Of a DNA stretch of 64,000 nucleotides, positions 12,668-28,532 are shown piece by piece (within the stretch, counting starts at the first letter, position 1; every line of letters begins with the position of its first letter). The position numbers were made by a program, and so were the translations under genes. The stretch lies in assembly GCA_019633425.1 (NCBI GenBank), contig WSUB01000050.1, positions 124,001 through 188,000 on the forward strand, read 5' to 3'. A model generated the notes under the pieces. That model did not search any database. It saw nothing but the letters and a program-made list of their open reading frames with translations, and was not told where the DNA came from. This DNA is from Tulasnella sp. 424. Lineage: Eukaryota; Basidiomycota; Agaricomycetes; Cantharellales; Tulasnellaceae.

Positions 12668-14980
12668 GCGGATGAAGCATCTCCGTTAGCGGCATTTCTT
12701 TATGAAACCCCGAAGGAACAGGTCATCGACGCCACCAGTCGTTACGCAATTCTTGTTGCGAAATCCATGAAGGCATGATTAGTGTATTAGGCACTGCTGG
12801 GTGCTCACCAAGAATGCCGTGTGGGAAATTGGTGGGATGCTGACCACGACCATTGTTTTGACGCAATCGGCGGACCACACCATGGCCGAAGGCAGACTCA
12901 AAGGGCTCGTATAAGAGGACTTGCAATTCGGGATGGTAGCAATATCATCATCGAACTCTACAATCCGTTGGAACGAACTCCCCTATATTCTGCCAAATGA
13001 GTACTGAAAACAACATGCAGTACGCCCGACTCGGCAAGTCCGGTCTTAAGGTGTCTCGCATCATTTTGTAAGTCAATCGCCAGCCCTACGCCCCTCCATG
13101 GCATCAAATCTGAGTCTTTGACAATAGGGGTTGCGCATCTTATGGATCCAAGAGTCAACAAGGCTGGCTTCTAGAAGAAGAGAAAGGTAATGTCGCACTT
13201 GCTCATAACGCAAGGCAGTCTAATGGTTAACGGCTCCTTCAGCTGTTGAGCATATCAAATTCGCGTACGATCTCGGTATCAACACATTCGACACGGCCGA
13301 CGCATATTCCAATGGCGTAGGTCCTTCTTGCCCACATTGCATCCCTTTAGTTGAAATCCCGACTTCCCTTAGGAATCGGAAAGAATCCTAGGAAAAGCCA
13401 TCAAGAAGTATAACCTGCCAAGAGATGAGATTGTTGTGATGACCAAAGCATGGACTGCCGTGTCTCGAGAGCCAGGGACACTTTGGGGTGCCCCGGAGGA
13501 AAAGCTCGAACGTCTTCGCTACACAAATCAGCAAGGTCTCAGCCGAAAGGTGAGTCTCCCGGTAACTAAAAGAAGATACGGGCTCATTTTCCTCTAGTAT
13601 CTTTTTGCAGCGATCAAGAACTCCCTCGAACGTCTCCAGCTCGATTACGTTGATCTCTTCCAGTGTGAGTGTCCTGCTGACAGCCTCCGGCAAGACTACC
13701 AACCTACTCTATAATCAGGCCACCGCTTCGACCCGAATACCCCTATCGAGGAGACTATGCACGCACTCCACGACATTGTTAAGGCCGGATATGCGCGCTA
13801 CATCGGAATGTCGTCTTGCTACGCGTGGCAATGTGAGATCCAGATCTCCCAACTGTTTGGACGTCAAGGAGCATTCTGACACTCCATCTCCAGTCCACAA
13901 AATGCAGAATTATGCTCGCCAACATGGACTTACCGAGTTCATCTCGATGCAGAACCTCTACAATCCCGTTTACAGAGAGGAAGAACGCGAGATGATCCCA
14001 CTCTTACAGGATCTCGGAGTTGGAATGATGAATTGGTCCCCAAATGCTGGCGGCCTTCTCGCTCGCCCTCTTGCCATGCAAACGGAGCGCAGCGATAGTG
14101 ATATGTGAGGAAGTCGTTTCAGAGCTTGGTAACTGGGCTTACTTAGTGGGCGCCTCAGATTCTTGAAGGCTATGGCGGGAGCCCCCTTTTTACCCGACGT
14201 CAACAAAAGGTCAGCTTCTTGGGAGTCGATAGCAGGGGCAGTTTATGCTTAGATTTGCTGCTTAGGATTGAAAATATTGCAAAGAGCCGAAATATTTCGA
14301 TGGCTCAGGTTGTCCTAGCATGGTCCCTCTCGAAGAACTTTGTTACCGCGCCGATTGTTGGCACGACGAGCTTGGACAAGCTGAAAGACAGCGCAGGTAT
14401 GTTTTATCGCTTTCCATATCGTTACACCGGAACAGCAGTCTTATTTTCGATTGAATACAGGTGCAGTCCACGTCGCCCTCACCGGGGAGGAAGTCAAGTC
14501 CATCGACGAGCTGTATCAGCCACAGGGGGTTTTCGGCTTTGCCTAGTAGTTTCCTTCGCATCTGCTCGCAAACGTGATCCGAAATGCTCCCTACGATTGT
14601 CGAATGTTCTTAATCGAATTCAGAATCCAAATTGAATTACTGTCAAAACGGATCGTGCTTCGATGTCAACGGTCCAACATTCGTGCGGTACCCAGAAATC
14701 AACCGAGAAATATGATCGATCTCGATCTCATATGCCGGCTATAGCTCATTGGTTTTGCATAAACCGCCAATAGCACCACGCAGAAGTTGAACCACTTCTT
14801 TGACCAACCCGCCTATCGGCTTGAGCCTTCAGAAGTCCCAGTTCCCGCTGCCGTTTCCTTGGGGAGACCAGATGCTAAGGGAATTCCAAATGGAAACTGG
14901 TCCGTACTTTGTGACCAGGGAGTCCAATCCTCGTTGTACAGCGCCGTTGCTAATGGATTTGGGCCCCTTCTCAATGGTTG
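12668..14980. mobile_element. 2.3 kb insertion carrying a reductase gene, inside the protease pseudogene
   Basis: The left flank ends in ...TACACCGT (12,661-12,667) and homology to the intact protease resumes at CCTTGCGAGAAG (14,981). In the intact copy these points adjoin within exon 5. The intervening 2,313 bases contain a complete multi-exon aldo-keto reductase gene plus about 330 and 430 bases of flank. No transposase, terminal inverted repeats or clear target-site duplication were found, so the mechanism is unknown. Retention of introns argues against retroposition. The label mobile element describes the inserted state, not a known element family. Confidence 0.6.
12997..14546 (+). CDS. 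Aldo-keto reductase (aryl-alcohol dehydrogenase-like, AKR9-type)
   Basis: NADPH-dependent oxidoreductase of the (beta/alpha)8 aldo-keto reductase family. Small exons join in frame from [20 protein letters not shown] to PQGVFGFA. The catalytic tetrad is present: Asp and Tyr in [10 protein letters not shown], Lys in VMTKAW and His in [21 protein letters not shown], the cofactor-side segment [11 protein letters not shown] and [11 protein letters not shown] complete the fold. Introns are GT-AG; one donor is AAAAG|GTCAGC near 14,211. No disabling change was seen, so it is likely functional. The substrate is unknown. It lies inside the insertion that splits the protease pseudogene, so it arrived with that segment or was trapped there by rearrangement. 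Confidence 0.88.
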
Positions 14981-15230
14981 CCTTGCGAGAAGCTTCAAAG
15001 CCCGCCTGATACGACCTTCTACCTCAGCGGCAACCCCTTCACAATCAATGCCATCGACTACATCCTCGTCGACCGGAACACTTGCTATAGTGCCTTCACG
15101 GGTATGGACATCAACCTTCCTTGGGGCTCGCTCGGGGTCATTGGCGATGTGTTCCTCCGCCGATACTTCACCGCTTACGATCTCGGCAAGAATGCCGTTG
15201 ACTTCGCCAAGTCTGCATGGACTCTTTTCG
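14981..15230 (+). pseudogene. Broken pepsin-like protease, 3' part
   Basis: Continuation of the split protease pseudogene. It matches the last exon of the intact copy (TFYLSGNPF, AFTGMDINLPWGSL, GDVFLRRYFTAYDLGKN). The natural stop after FAKSA is destroyed by a small deletion, so the frame runs on. It is separated from its 5' part by 2.3 kb of inserted DNA. Confidence 0.9.
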
Positions 15231-15494
15231 AATGTCTGATTGTTCACAACTGGACAGCATTTGTCACGTACAGTTGCGCGACGCAAGTTGACGCTTTCCC
15301 TCCGTTATTCCCCGTTTTGTGCTACATTACTTTCCTTACGCAATATACGGACAAGTGACGCTTTTGTGCGTATTTGAGACGGTCATTTGTCAGGGGCGAC
15401 AGAGTGGTTCGTTCAGTGTAAATAAGTTGGGGCCGTGTTCGCGGAACGAATGTCGGCCTCAATTGACAGTCCTCCATGTAGACCACCATCACCC

Positions 15495-15965
15495 TGGACC
15501 ACCATCCAAATCAATCAGAAGCAGGCAGCTAAGGAATGGGACGCCAAGCCCAAGTCGTACAGAAGAAGATGGGTGGTGGGTAATCGAAGATTTTGAGGGG
15601 GAACCAGACATGGAAGATGCTGGATGATCTGGAGTCGGCGGCCCTCTACTAGTAGCTGAGACAGAAGAGGAAACCCAGTCGACAACGGAGACCGACGGCT
15701 CCACCATGGAGCCGGACGAGGGATCCTTCAGCTGCACTGAAGCAGCGTTACAAAGTCTTCTCGATGCGGTGACGATTGATGCAGTTCATATCGTCTTTTC
15801 TGAGGATGATGATGACAGCGACTATTTCTCAGTGGACGAAGGCCATGCAAATGGTGGCGGTAATACCAACGCCGAAGAGGAAAATTATGCTTGTGAAGAA
15901 AAGGAAGCTCATGTGGCTTTCGGGCTCCTCAAAGTCGCTATGGTTTTGCCGACGGGTTGCTGCAC
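15495..15965 (+). pseudogene. Fragment of a DCAF-type WD40 gene
   Basis: Matches part of the large central exon of the intact WD40 gene at 18226-20765: SKSIRSRQLRNGTPSPSR, ETEEETQSTTETDG, AALQSLLDAVTIDAVHIV and FSEDDDDSDYF. It begins at a junction (CTGGACCA|CCATCCAAATC) that joins the protease 3' flank directly to the middle of the WD40 gene. In the intact locus these two points are about 1.57 kb apart. It has an in-frame TGA at 15625-15627 and lacks all complete WD repeats, so it cannot make the protein. Confidence 0.88.
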
Positions 15966-16019
15966 TGATACAAGAAGACGAGAGCGAGAAAAATCTCGAT
16001 TTTACCGCAGCAAACTGCC

Positions 16020-20235
<4,216 letters not shown>

Positions 20236-20908
20236 GGGATGTCCAACGTCAGGACGGTCAAAGACGGCAAGCATACTGCGCTTTAGACAACTGGCGTTGA
20301 TCACTGACATTTTGGATTACAGTCAACTTCCTTGGACCGAACGACGAATACATCACCAGTGGCAGTGATGATGGCCACTTTTTCGTCTGGAAGAAAGAGA
20401 ATGCCGAGCTAGTTGGAATCTGGGACGGAGACGGCAGCGTTGTGAATGTTATCGAGGACCGCCCAGCTGTTCACTCGTATTCTATGATAGCGGTCAGTGG
20501 TATCGATAACACCGTCAAGGTAAGTGATAGCCCCGAGCTGGCGACGATTTAGGCTCATATCCCCCCCACACAAAAGCTGTTCGCTCCGACTGCTGGGCCT
20601 GAACGAGAGTTCAACCACACAAGCCGTTCAGAGAGCATCGTCGATGCCAACCAAAGCGGAGCGCACGGAGTCTACGTAAGCAGCATTGAGCTCGCGATGC
20701 TTTACGCACAGCTGCGAAGGAGAGGTGGTGGGGAGGGGCGTGACGACACTTGCCGTATCATGTAAGGCGAGCCGGGTGGCTTGTCCCTGTAACAAAAAAT
20801 CTTCGTCTGTTATGTTAAGTGCACTATTTTCTTGTATCAACCTCTGACAATGTATTTGCAATATAAAACTGCGATCCTGTTGTTCTAACGTGAACGTGTA
20901 ACTCTGGT

Positions 20909-22499
20909 TTATGCGGTCATTGCTACGGCGTTTCCTACGAACCCTTTCTCGTGAAGGGCTTGGACGATTTCCTCGACCTGAAAGGTACGACCACGTTAGA
21001 AACTACCCGGTGTCATGTAAGGAAAGGACTTGCATTGGCAGCTGTCCGGCGGATTTGACGATCCCATTTCTTGGTGAAAGGTGCGCCTGTATCCTCGGTT
21101 TCAAGATTAACATCTCCAAGGCCGCCAGCTTTTCCTTGCGCTTCTTCATCATCGCGAGATTCAAAAGTGATCAGCCGCTCCACTTGGTCGATAGATGCCC
21201 TTAGGCGTCCTTGCTCGATCATTCGCCGGGCCATGGTTTCGGCAGCTGCTGGTGCCAGATCGAGGAGGGTGCCCAAGCCTGAGAACGTGATGTTGTTATA
21301 AATCTTAGAGCATGATAGCAAGTTGTGTTCCATCACAGCCCGATCCAATACGGTCGAAGGACCCGTCCGCTTGCTGACCGGTTCATCCCCTGGTTGCTGT
21401 TCATCATCCACGACGGCAACTCGATCATTGCTCGACTGAGCAATCTTGGCCAGCTGATGAGGTTTCAGGGACTCTTCGAAGCCTTTCACTTCACTGGGAC
21501 GTAGAATGTGTTCGAGGAACATCTTGGACAGAATGGTGTAATTGGATAGTTGGGCGGTTCGTTCATCGCGGCATAAGGACGCTAACAATCGAGATCGATT
21601 CGGGCCTGCAGGAGCAAGCACAGCGCAGGTGACTGCTGCAGAGCTATTCAAATGGATCCTCGGGGTTATTTCCAAGACGAGATGCAGGGTTAAGTAAAAC
21701 ATACAGCATTTGCAGACGTTCCTCGTCGTCAATCTCAGCAACCCAGCTCAATTCGTGATAGCGCATAGCTGCTTCAACAAACTTGCGCGTGTAGTCATTT
21801 ATACGTGCTTGGCACAGTTTGTAGGAGAGCTGAAGCTCCCGGTTGCTGGTGCTATGGATCAGAAGTCCGGCACGATTCTGATACGTCTCTGCTTGAACCG
21901 AATCTTCATCTTCAAGCAATAGTCGTACAATGCGGACGTAGATGTTCAATTTTTGTTCGTCTTCTGCTAACCTGTGGGTGATTGAGTCGCGGCGTTAGTC
22001 ACTTCGACCTCGTAATCGCCCCAGATGGTAAGGGTTTACTGACCGCCCACTATCGAAATTGAGGCCCATGAGGGTCTTAGCCGCATCACTCCAGTCCTCC
22101 TCGCTCTCGTATATGTCGGCAAGCTTCAATCGCAAGGCTGTCGCCTAGAAATGGGGTGAGGCGATCTTCGTGTTGCAGGGGTGATCGGATGCCTACCTGC
22201 TCCTGGAAGCTGACCGAACGCTGGATGCTCTCAAGTGTGGACAGGATCACACTCTTCTGAAGCTCATCATTTGCTTTGAGAGGATCTTCATCCAGCGCCT
22301 TGACCAGTTCTCCTAACACCTGTCTCGCCACCACAAGGCCGACGTGATCTTGGGAGACGACATAGCGGACTAGCTGGCCCATATCGTCAGGCGAAGGGGG
22401 TGAAGCCGACACAAGCTGCTTCAAGACATCGCAGTACGCGGCTCCCTTGTCTTTCTGTGGCACGCTGGCAAGAGATGCGAGTTTAGAGTTGAGAGACAT
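20909..22499 (-). CDS. CSN4: COP9 signalosome subunit 4
   Basis: PCI-domain subunit of the COP9 signalosome, the nuclear complex that removes NEDD8 from cullins. The protein starts MSLNSKLASLASVPQKDKG. Helical repeats follow (LKLADIYESEEDWSDAAKT, YKLCQARINDYTRKFVEA, YHELSWV), then the PCI winged helix with YNNITFSGLGTLLDL, AAETMARRMIEQGRL and DQVERLITFES. The final exon (20977-20909) adds VEEIVQALHEKGFVGN and is reached through a GC-AG intron (AAT|GCAAGT, 21033-20978). Reading through without it ends in an unrelated tail. The gene is divergent from the bromodomain gene with 117 bp between starts. Confidence 0.93.
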
Positions 22500-22616
22500 G
22501 GTAATGAGGGTTGTGCGGTTTAGACGCGCTTGGGTGGTTCAGACGCGGATTCGCACGACCGTCGGGCGGCCTGCGTTAGAATTCGACGACCACCCCCACC
22601 TCTCAGCGGGGACCTC

Positions 22617-24513
22617 ATGGCGACTCGATCGGCTCGCTCAGCGCCATCCATCGACGACATCGTCGCTCAGCTCAGTCTCAGGGACCGCCTACTTTTTGCT
22701 CAAGTTATCTATGAATTGGGCTGCAGCGACTGGAGTGCCGTCGCAGGACTCTTAGCCAAACATCCTCTCATACAGCGACCGAAAGGCTTCTTCAACGCGC
22801 AAGCGTGCAACTCAATATACGTTGCTCTCATGAACGAAATTGATATCGATTTGTGAGAGCTGAAGTATAGAGATTTACTCTGTTGACCTGACCAACCCGT
22901 CGACAGCGCCAGTGGTATCTCGCTAGAAGCAAAAACACCTAAAGGTTTCTTGGATGGCTCCGTAATACTCGACCATAATTTGACCTATTCTCGATGTCTT
23001 AGCCAAGATCAATCTGAAACTCGCCCAAAAGTACTACAAAGAACGCGTTGCGGAGCTAAAGGATCAAATACTACAAAACGAAGAGAAGTTCAAGTACGGA
23101 GCGGCTAGCGACTGCTAGTCAAATGCTGACGTTAAACCGTCTTATAGGGCTGTAGTCCGAGAAGTTGAAGAGATCAAAGCTGGGATGTGGGATGATCGGA
23201 TCGCCGCTGAAGAGGCCAAGAAACAGGCAACAGCCGATGACAAGAAAAAGAAGCCGAAAGCTGGAGGATCAACAACCAACTTACGAAGATCGACGCGCTC
23301 TGGCACACGCATATCTGAGCCCCCCACAGCTCCCGAAACGCCGATATCACCTACACACCCTGACAACATCATCACGGTACGCCCTTCCGTTGTTCGTACT
23401 GAATTTCTTAAGTATAAGGTATTGCCGTAGGAACCTCCTATTTCCGAAGAAGGGACTGCAGGTGAACAACGCGAGATCTTACTCTTTGTCTGCGGTTTGG
23501 TGACCATAACTATCTGGCAGATGCAACCCCTGATTCTGAGAACGCCTCATCCGAAATGCAAGCACTCCCATCAAATGCCGACTCAAGTGCAGTGCAAGAG
23601 GTCAATGCTACCCAATCAGGTCAGTGAAGCTCTTTTCCTATCGGCCGAGAGCTGAGGGACCGACCTGAATTCGCGGGAACAGATCCAACTTCCCAACCCG
23701 AACTATCGTCTGAATTGACGGAATTGGGCCAAGAGGCGACCCAGGCCGCCATGCCTGCAGATGATGTCGAAATGGAATCTGTTCAAGTTTCGACTCCAAA
23801 AATCGAGCCTGATGCCGACGCCGATACTGAACCCCCGGCGAGTCCGACTGTCGAGCGGAGGGTTACTCGTCGTCAGACCAATGCTCGAAACAAAGGAAAA
23901 GCCCCCGAACCGACTAGTACGAGGTCACGAACAACGAGCAAGAGCCGGGAAGCGACCGCTGCGACCGTTGAAGACGATTCGGGTACGGCAATGCTTTGAC
24001 TATCGAGCTGCTTGGGATGATGACACTACGTAGCTTCCCTCACAGCTCCAAAGGTACCTCGGGTAAACGAGAAAGGCGTCATTCCTCGTACCGCCACGAC
24101 TTCTACCGCTGCATCGTCTAAAAGGTTTCAAGGCGTTATCACAATGCTTCACGGGCAGATTTGTACACACCGAAATGGCAACCTTTTCCATAATCCTGTG
24201 AAAGAGAGCGAGGCAGAAGGTTATTTCGACATTGTCAAACGACCGATAGATCTCAAGACTATCAAGACCAAAATAAAAGACGGCTCGATAAAGGATTCAC
24301 TCGAGTTCCAGAGGGACGTGTTGCTGATGTTTGCCAATGCGAAGATGTATAACCGTCCCGACTCAGAGATCGCTAGGATGTCCGACGAGGTGGGTCGCGC
24401 TCAAATACAATTGAGGACTCTGTTCTGATCATATTGGACAACAGATGTTAGTTGACGCCCTTCGGCAGATCGAGGAGTTCAGGCAGACGGAACAATTCCG
24501 GGTAGCCGATTAA
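22617..24513 (+). CDS. BRD8-like bromodomain protein (NuA4-associated type)
   Basis: Nuclear chromatin protein. The N-terminal block SIDDIVAQLSLRDRLLFAQV followed by LGCSDWSAVAGLLAKHPL is a SANT-like region as in BRD8. A coiled coil (YYKERVAELKDQILQNEEKF) leads into VREVEEIKAGMWDDRI and a Lys-rich stretch. A long disordered acidic region precedes a C-terminal bromodomain (LFHNPVKESEAEGYFDIVKR, then DLKTIKTKIKDG and FANAKMYNRPDSEI with the acetyl-lysine-binding Asn). In fission yeast and animals such proteins are NuA4/TIP60 subunits (known); membership here is inferred. The start was placed at the Met of MATRSARSAPSIDD. Confidence 0.85.
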
Positions 24514-24649
24514 AGCCTTATCTCTGTATTATTCGTTCGTTATTTGTACCACGCGTCCCCAGACTTTCATGTGGCACCGGCCAGCCGGTGCCCGGCAATG
24601 GTGTGTCATTCGCGCATTCCGCGGATACTATGCACAAGATATTTAGAGG

Positions 24650-26746
24650 TTACATGTGGCCCTGATAAGGTGAAGGCACGATGGGCAGTTGCTTTGAACT
24701 ATATACAAATGGTAGGGGTGGGTGAGATGGTGGCAAATCTGATACGGGTGTTGAAGGAACGCTTTGGCGATTCGAGGCTGTTCGGGAAAGAGAGCGTTGG
24801 CTCTCAGCTCCGAAGGTCCTCCGTGATATAGTTCTCTCCGCTCTTTCGGTGCGGCCTAATGTCCCTGGCATTGCGTTCTTCCATCTGTCCGATGCAGAAG
24901 GGGCGGTCTTGGACACTTCGCCTTGCGAGGATGACATCGTACCGGACGGATTTCGCGAAACCGCATGAACCTTTGTGGACACGGTTTCCGACCTCGTTAA
25001 TTCGCCGTCTTCTTCCGTTGTTGTCAATTCGAATTCCGTTCGCGCCGCCGAGGCGGGGGACGGAGGAACAAAACCTCTGTCCGGGTACGGATTCTGGGTC
25101 GTTAAGAACGACACTGGCCGAACGGATCGAATGCTTTTACCAGCGGTTGTAGCAGTACCTGGACGCTTGACGCGACGGGCTGTGGCGATCTCGGGAACGG
25201 ACGCTTCAGAGACGGCCGGAGAGGGCGGTTGGGGAGGGTATGCCGCATTCATGATGTGGGCCAGTCGAGGAACAATTGGTTCTTGCATTATTGGAGCTGG
25301 ACTTCCTGAAGACGCTCCTGTTTGAAGTGGCGTAGGCACCCGTCCACTGTCTGATAACGACATCACGGCTATCTGAGAGCCGTTCAGCTCTATTATCCTG
25401 GATGCAGAGAGACCAAGGGGTTTGGGAGATGTAGCAACTCCGTTCGACTCCTCGCTTCTCCCTGTTGGGCTTAAGGGTTCTGGAACGAGCTGGACTCGAA
25501 TCGCATCCTGTAACGCGCCATCAAGTCGTGGTTTCTCTGAAGGAGCATGATTGGCACCAAATAGTTCTATTCGATGACATGTTAGTATTATTGGACTGGG
25601 TTTGAAGGTGCATTGAACTCGCACCAAGAACGACCACGCTTGCCACGGCAAGCGGGATGACATCGCCCGCAACACCAACGGATGTGATTCCAGGGAGGAA
25701 GGTCAGCAGTCCAAGCAAAAGGAGGCTAAGTCCTCTTGCTACTCTGACATCGCCCAACGTTGCGATTTGGCTGCGCCAAGCGAAAGTGGGTTCCGGAACG
25801 ACAGAGGCGTACAGACGTGCTGAGACGTATATTCCGCAAAGGATGCTGATGACTGCATTCACAGCGCAAAGGGTGGCTGGTCTGGAAGATGAAACGATGA
25901 GCATTAGCCGCTTCCCAGTGTTTCGTATTTGCATCATTCGCGGTAGGGCACCCACCTCGTTCGCCAACAAAAACCAAAGGCCAATGTTGGTAGCCGATTG
26001 ACGGTTAACATGACAAGCCCGGCCTCGGCGCATTGAAGGCCTATTCCAGCGGTAGGAGCGTGGAGTTGGTAATTGAAACTTTTGGGGGCATGGAGCGAAG
26101 AACGTACCGAAAGCTGCGACGACAAGTAGGAAAAACCCGCGTTGTTCCCATCTACTAGCGCCAAGCACCCGAATATCAATAGATGCATAGATGAGCGCTA
26201 ATAAGGTAGCCAGATGCTCCAATATTCCTGCGGTGATTACAAGTCGGCCTGCGGTTAAACAATATGAGATCTGACACGTGCATGGGGTTCAAACCGACGA
26301 GTTTACGTACCGCATTGCGCAGCTCCTTTTAGAGGAGCGAACGACAGCAAGGAGATCATCTCTAGAAGGCTCGCAATTGTATAACAGAATGCCATAGCGG
26401 CAAAGAGTATGGTACGAGAGTCAACAGACTTCCAGCCAGCTGGTGAGTCGATTTGGCCCGTCAGACCATCAGCACTATATTTGCCTGTCGAAGCGCGTGC
26501 TTCCTCAACATCAGAATGATAGGCTGCCTGAATAAAATTTCCTGGACGGTGTAAGATAATTTTTGCGACTGAATGAGTGAAATGGCGAATGCCGGCGAAG
26601 AAGAGACATCCGAGAAAGAAACATGATATTGAACGACTGAAAGAACTGGGTCAGCTGGATGCATATCAGTGTTAATGTCGAACCTACGTGTCTGGATGTT
26701 GAAAAAAGTCGATGGTCCCCAGGTCATCAAGACCTGGAGTGAGCAT
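24650..26746 (-). CDS. Candidate seven-transmembrane protein with long disordered tail
   Basis: Not assigned to a known family. Exons join from MLTPGLDDLGTIDFFQHPD (start 26746-26744) across a 57-nt intron into ISCFFLGCLFFAGI. Hydrophobic segments then follow: TILFAAMAFCYTIASLLEMI, EHLATLLALIYASIDI, FFLLVVAAFGLQCAEAGLVM, VNAVISILCGIYVSARLYA, GLSLLLLGLLTFLPGI and VIPLAVASVVVL. That makes seven in all. After ELFGANHAPSEKPR comes a tail of about 330 residues rich in Ser, Thr, Pro and Arg with no domain. This layout resembles a G-protein-coupled receptor with a phosphorylatable tail, but no receptor motif was recognised. It could equally be another multi-pass membrane protein. The 5' exon is less certain than the rest. 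Confidence 0.65.
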
Positions 26747-27576
26747 CGAACTGCTCGTCGACTCCATTGGGATGCGGCTAGCGCGCCAAGACCGACCAGA
26801 GAGGAAAAGAGCGACGGTAGAGATCGAAAAGAAGGTGAAATAATTCGGTATATGAGTAAGATAGGCAAGCGAGAACTAGCGACACGGGCAGTTCGGAGGG
26901 GCAGCTTTTGGGATGGAAGTCGTGGGACCCTCGGAACCAGGGGCAGCCCGTCGTCGAGGTGACGTGAAGCCGAGCGACGGCCGCGCAACGCCCCCTTCGC
27001 AGTCGAAGCCGCGTAAAAGTCCCGACGCGCAGTTGCTGCCTGTCGCTCCGTGGAAAGAAGGTAGAAGCAATAAAACCACGTTTGTCCTGGATAACGAGCG
27101 GACGCCCGTCATGCTACCTTTCAGCGCCCCCAATCGTTACAATGCTTTTTGGCCCATTCACATGAGAAATACATACTGTATGTGGCGCAGGGGAGCACGC
27201 GTGGCTGGCTGTGTTACTCCACAACAGTCGATCGGCTATTTGAGCCGGGCTTTCAACCATCACTCAGCCTCCCAACGCGCAGAGACACACTGACATTTGG
27301 CGTGATTCTCATGCCATTTGCCGGGACAATTTTGACGACTCTCATTGAGGGATAGTGAAAACAGGTGAAAACCCGACAAGTCTCAACTACTTGAACGTGG
27401 GTTGATTCTTGTTGAAGGTATTCCTGCCCAGACGTTGGCATTACCGGCCTCTTCACTCCAGAAAACGGAGACCGGCCGTGAAGATTCCCTCGATGCTGTC
27501 TGGAAGCGCATAACAAATTGCTTTCTATCCGGGATCTCCGATACCAAGCCTGCATCACCCAACCCTTGACCTAGGG
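26747..27576. other. Intergenic, no gene seen
   Basis: 830 bases between the start of the membrane-protein gene and the 3' end of the SWSAP1-like gene, both on the minus strand. Short open frames occur on both strands without recognisable content. It probably contains the promoter of the membrane-protein gene. Confidence 0.5.
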
Positions 27577-28532
27577 CTAATTTGGATAGAGCAAGGTCAG
27601 CTGCACAATCGAGCGCCCCTGCAGCACTATATTACCTTCTATAATCCCAATAACGTCGAAATATTTATAGACAAGCTCTGTTTCATCCTCCTCTGCTATC
27701 TCGCGTCTTTCTTGTCGCTGAGGCGAACTTGATGGAGACGCGTTGTCGTGCACAGGGAAGGATAGGATAGGGAGGCGCATACGGCCTAAGCCTCGATCAA
27801 ACAGGGCAAACCGGATCGCGGTCCTACACATGGACGAACTCGCGTCGAAATCGGGTTCTATACAAACACACAAAGCAGCAGGGGGTCTCACCCAGAACCT
27901 CGACCATCCGGATCCATAAACCTAGCGCTAGCCAATGCTTGCATAATTATAGTGCTATAGTGCGAAAAAGTCCTATTCGCTCTCATCAGCGCAGGCGGCC
28001 TCACCGACCGATACTGCTGTTACTTGCCCTTCAGTTTCCGAATTCACGAAGTAGTTCGAAGGATCTACAAGCACCAAAGAACACGGTGGGGGGTCGAATG
28101 TAAAGGCAGATGTCCCCGGCGAGTCACTAAACTGTGGACGAAACATTTCCAAAATTCCGCGGAGATGCCCAATGGTAGGTGGATACCTGTCATAGTTCCA
28201 AATCGAGCAGGAGGGAACAATGTAATTTAGGTCAGGACAACCGGTGATATAAAGCCAGGGACTTGCATCATCCTGATCCTGTCGAGAAGTGGTGAAACGC
28301 TTCCATCCCCTGAGCGCTCGGAAAGGTATTCATCATTGAATTCTTGGAGAGCGGATGTATATCTATGAGAAGAGCCGCAGTAGATGAGGACTGTTGAAGC
28401 CCTCAAGTCCTTCGCCAAGCCCAAATACGACAGGCACAGATGGATTGGGAAGGACGGTGGGCATTCCCCTTGGATTAAGAGCTTATCACATTCAGGAAGT
28501 AGTGGTTTTCCCTCCGGGAAACAGGACACCAT
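27577..28532 (-). CDS. SWSAP1-like RecA-fold protein (possible Shu-complex component)
   Basis: Four exons (28532-28267, 28186-28005, 27921-27892, 27857-27577) join in phase to 252 residues. The layout suggests a degenerate RecA core. A first strand and loop (CDKLLIQGECPPSFPI) replaces a Walker A motif and lacks its Lys. A strand TVLIYCGS follows, then RIRMMYPPTIGHLRGILEMF, which resembles the RI-F-YP segment of animal SWSAP1. A Walker B-like strand CSLVLVDPSNYFV comes next. SWSAP1 works with a SWIM-domain partner (SWS1) to promote Rad51 filaments (known). The assignment is tentative. The first intron has a GC donor (ATGAT|GCAAGT) and exon 3 is only 30 nt. The gene is divergent from PKR1 with 184 bp between starts. 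Confidence 0.55.

Noticed and set aside
12668..14980. Known transposon carrying the reductase
   Set aside because: No transposase, integrase, terminal inverted repeat, long terminal repeat or target-site duplication could be found at the ends.
14813..15286. 157-codon minus-strand frame
   Set aside because: It overlaps the insertion edge and the antisense of the protease pseudogene; the equivalent antisense frame also exists over the intact protease.
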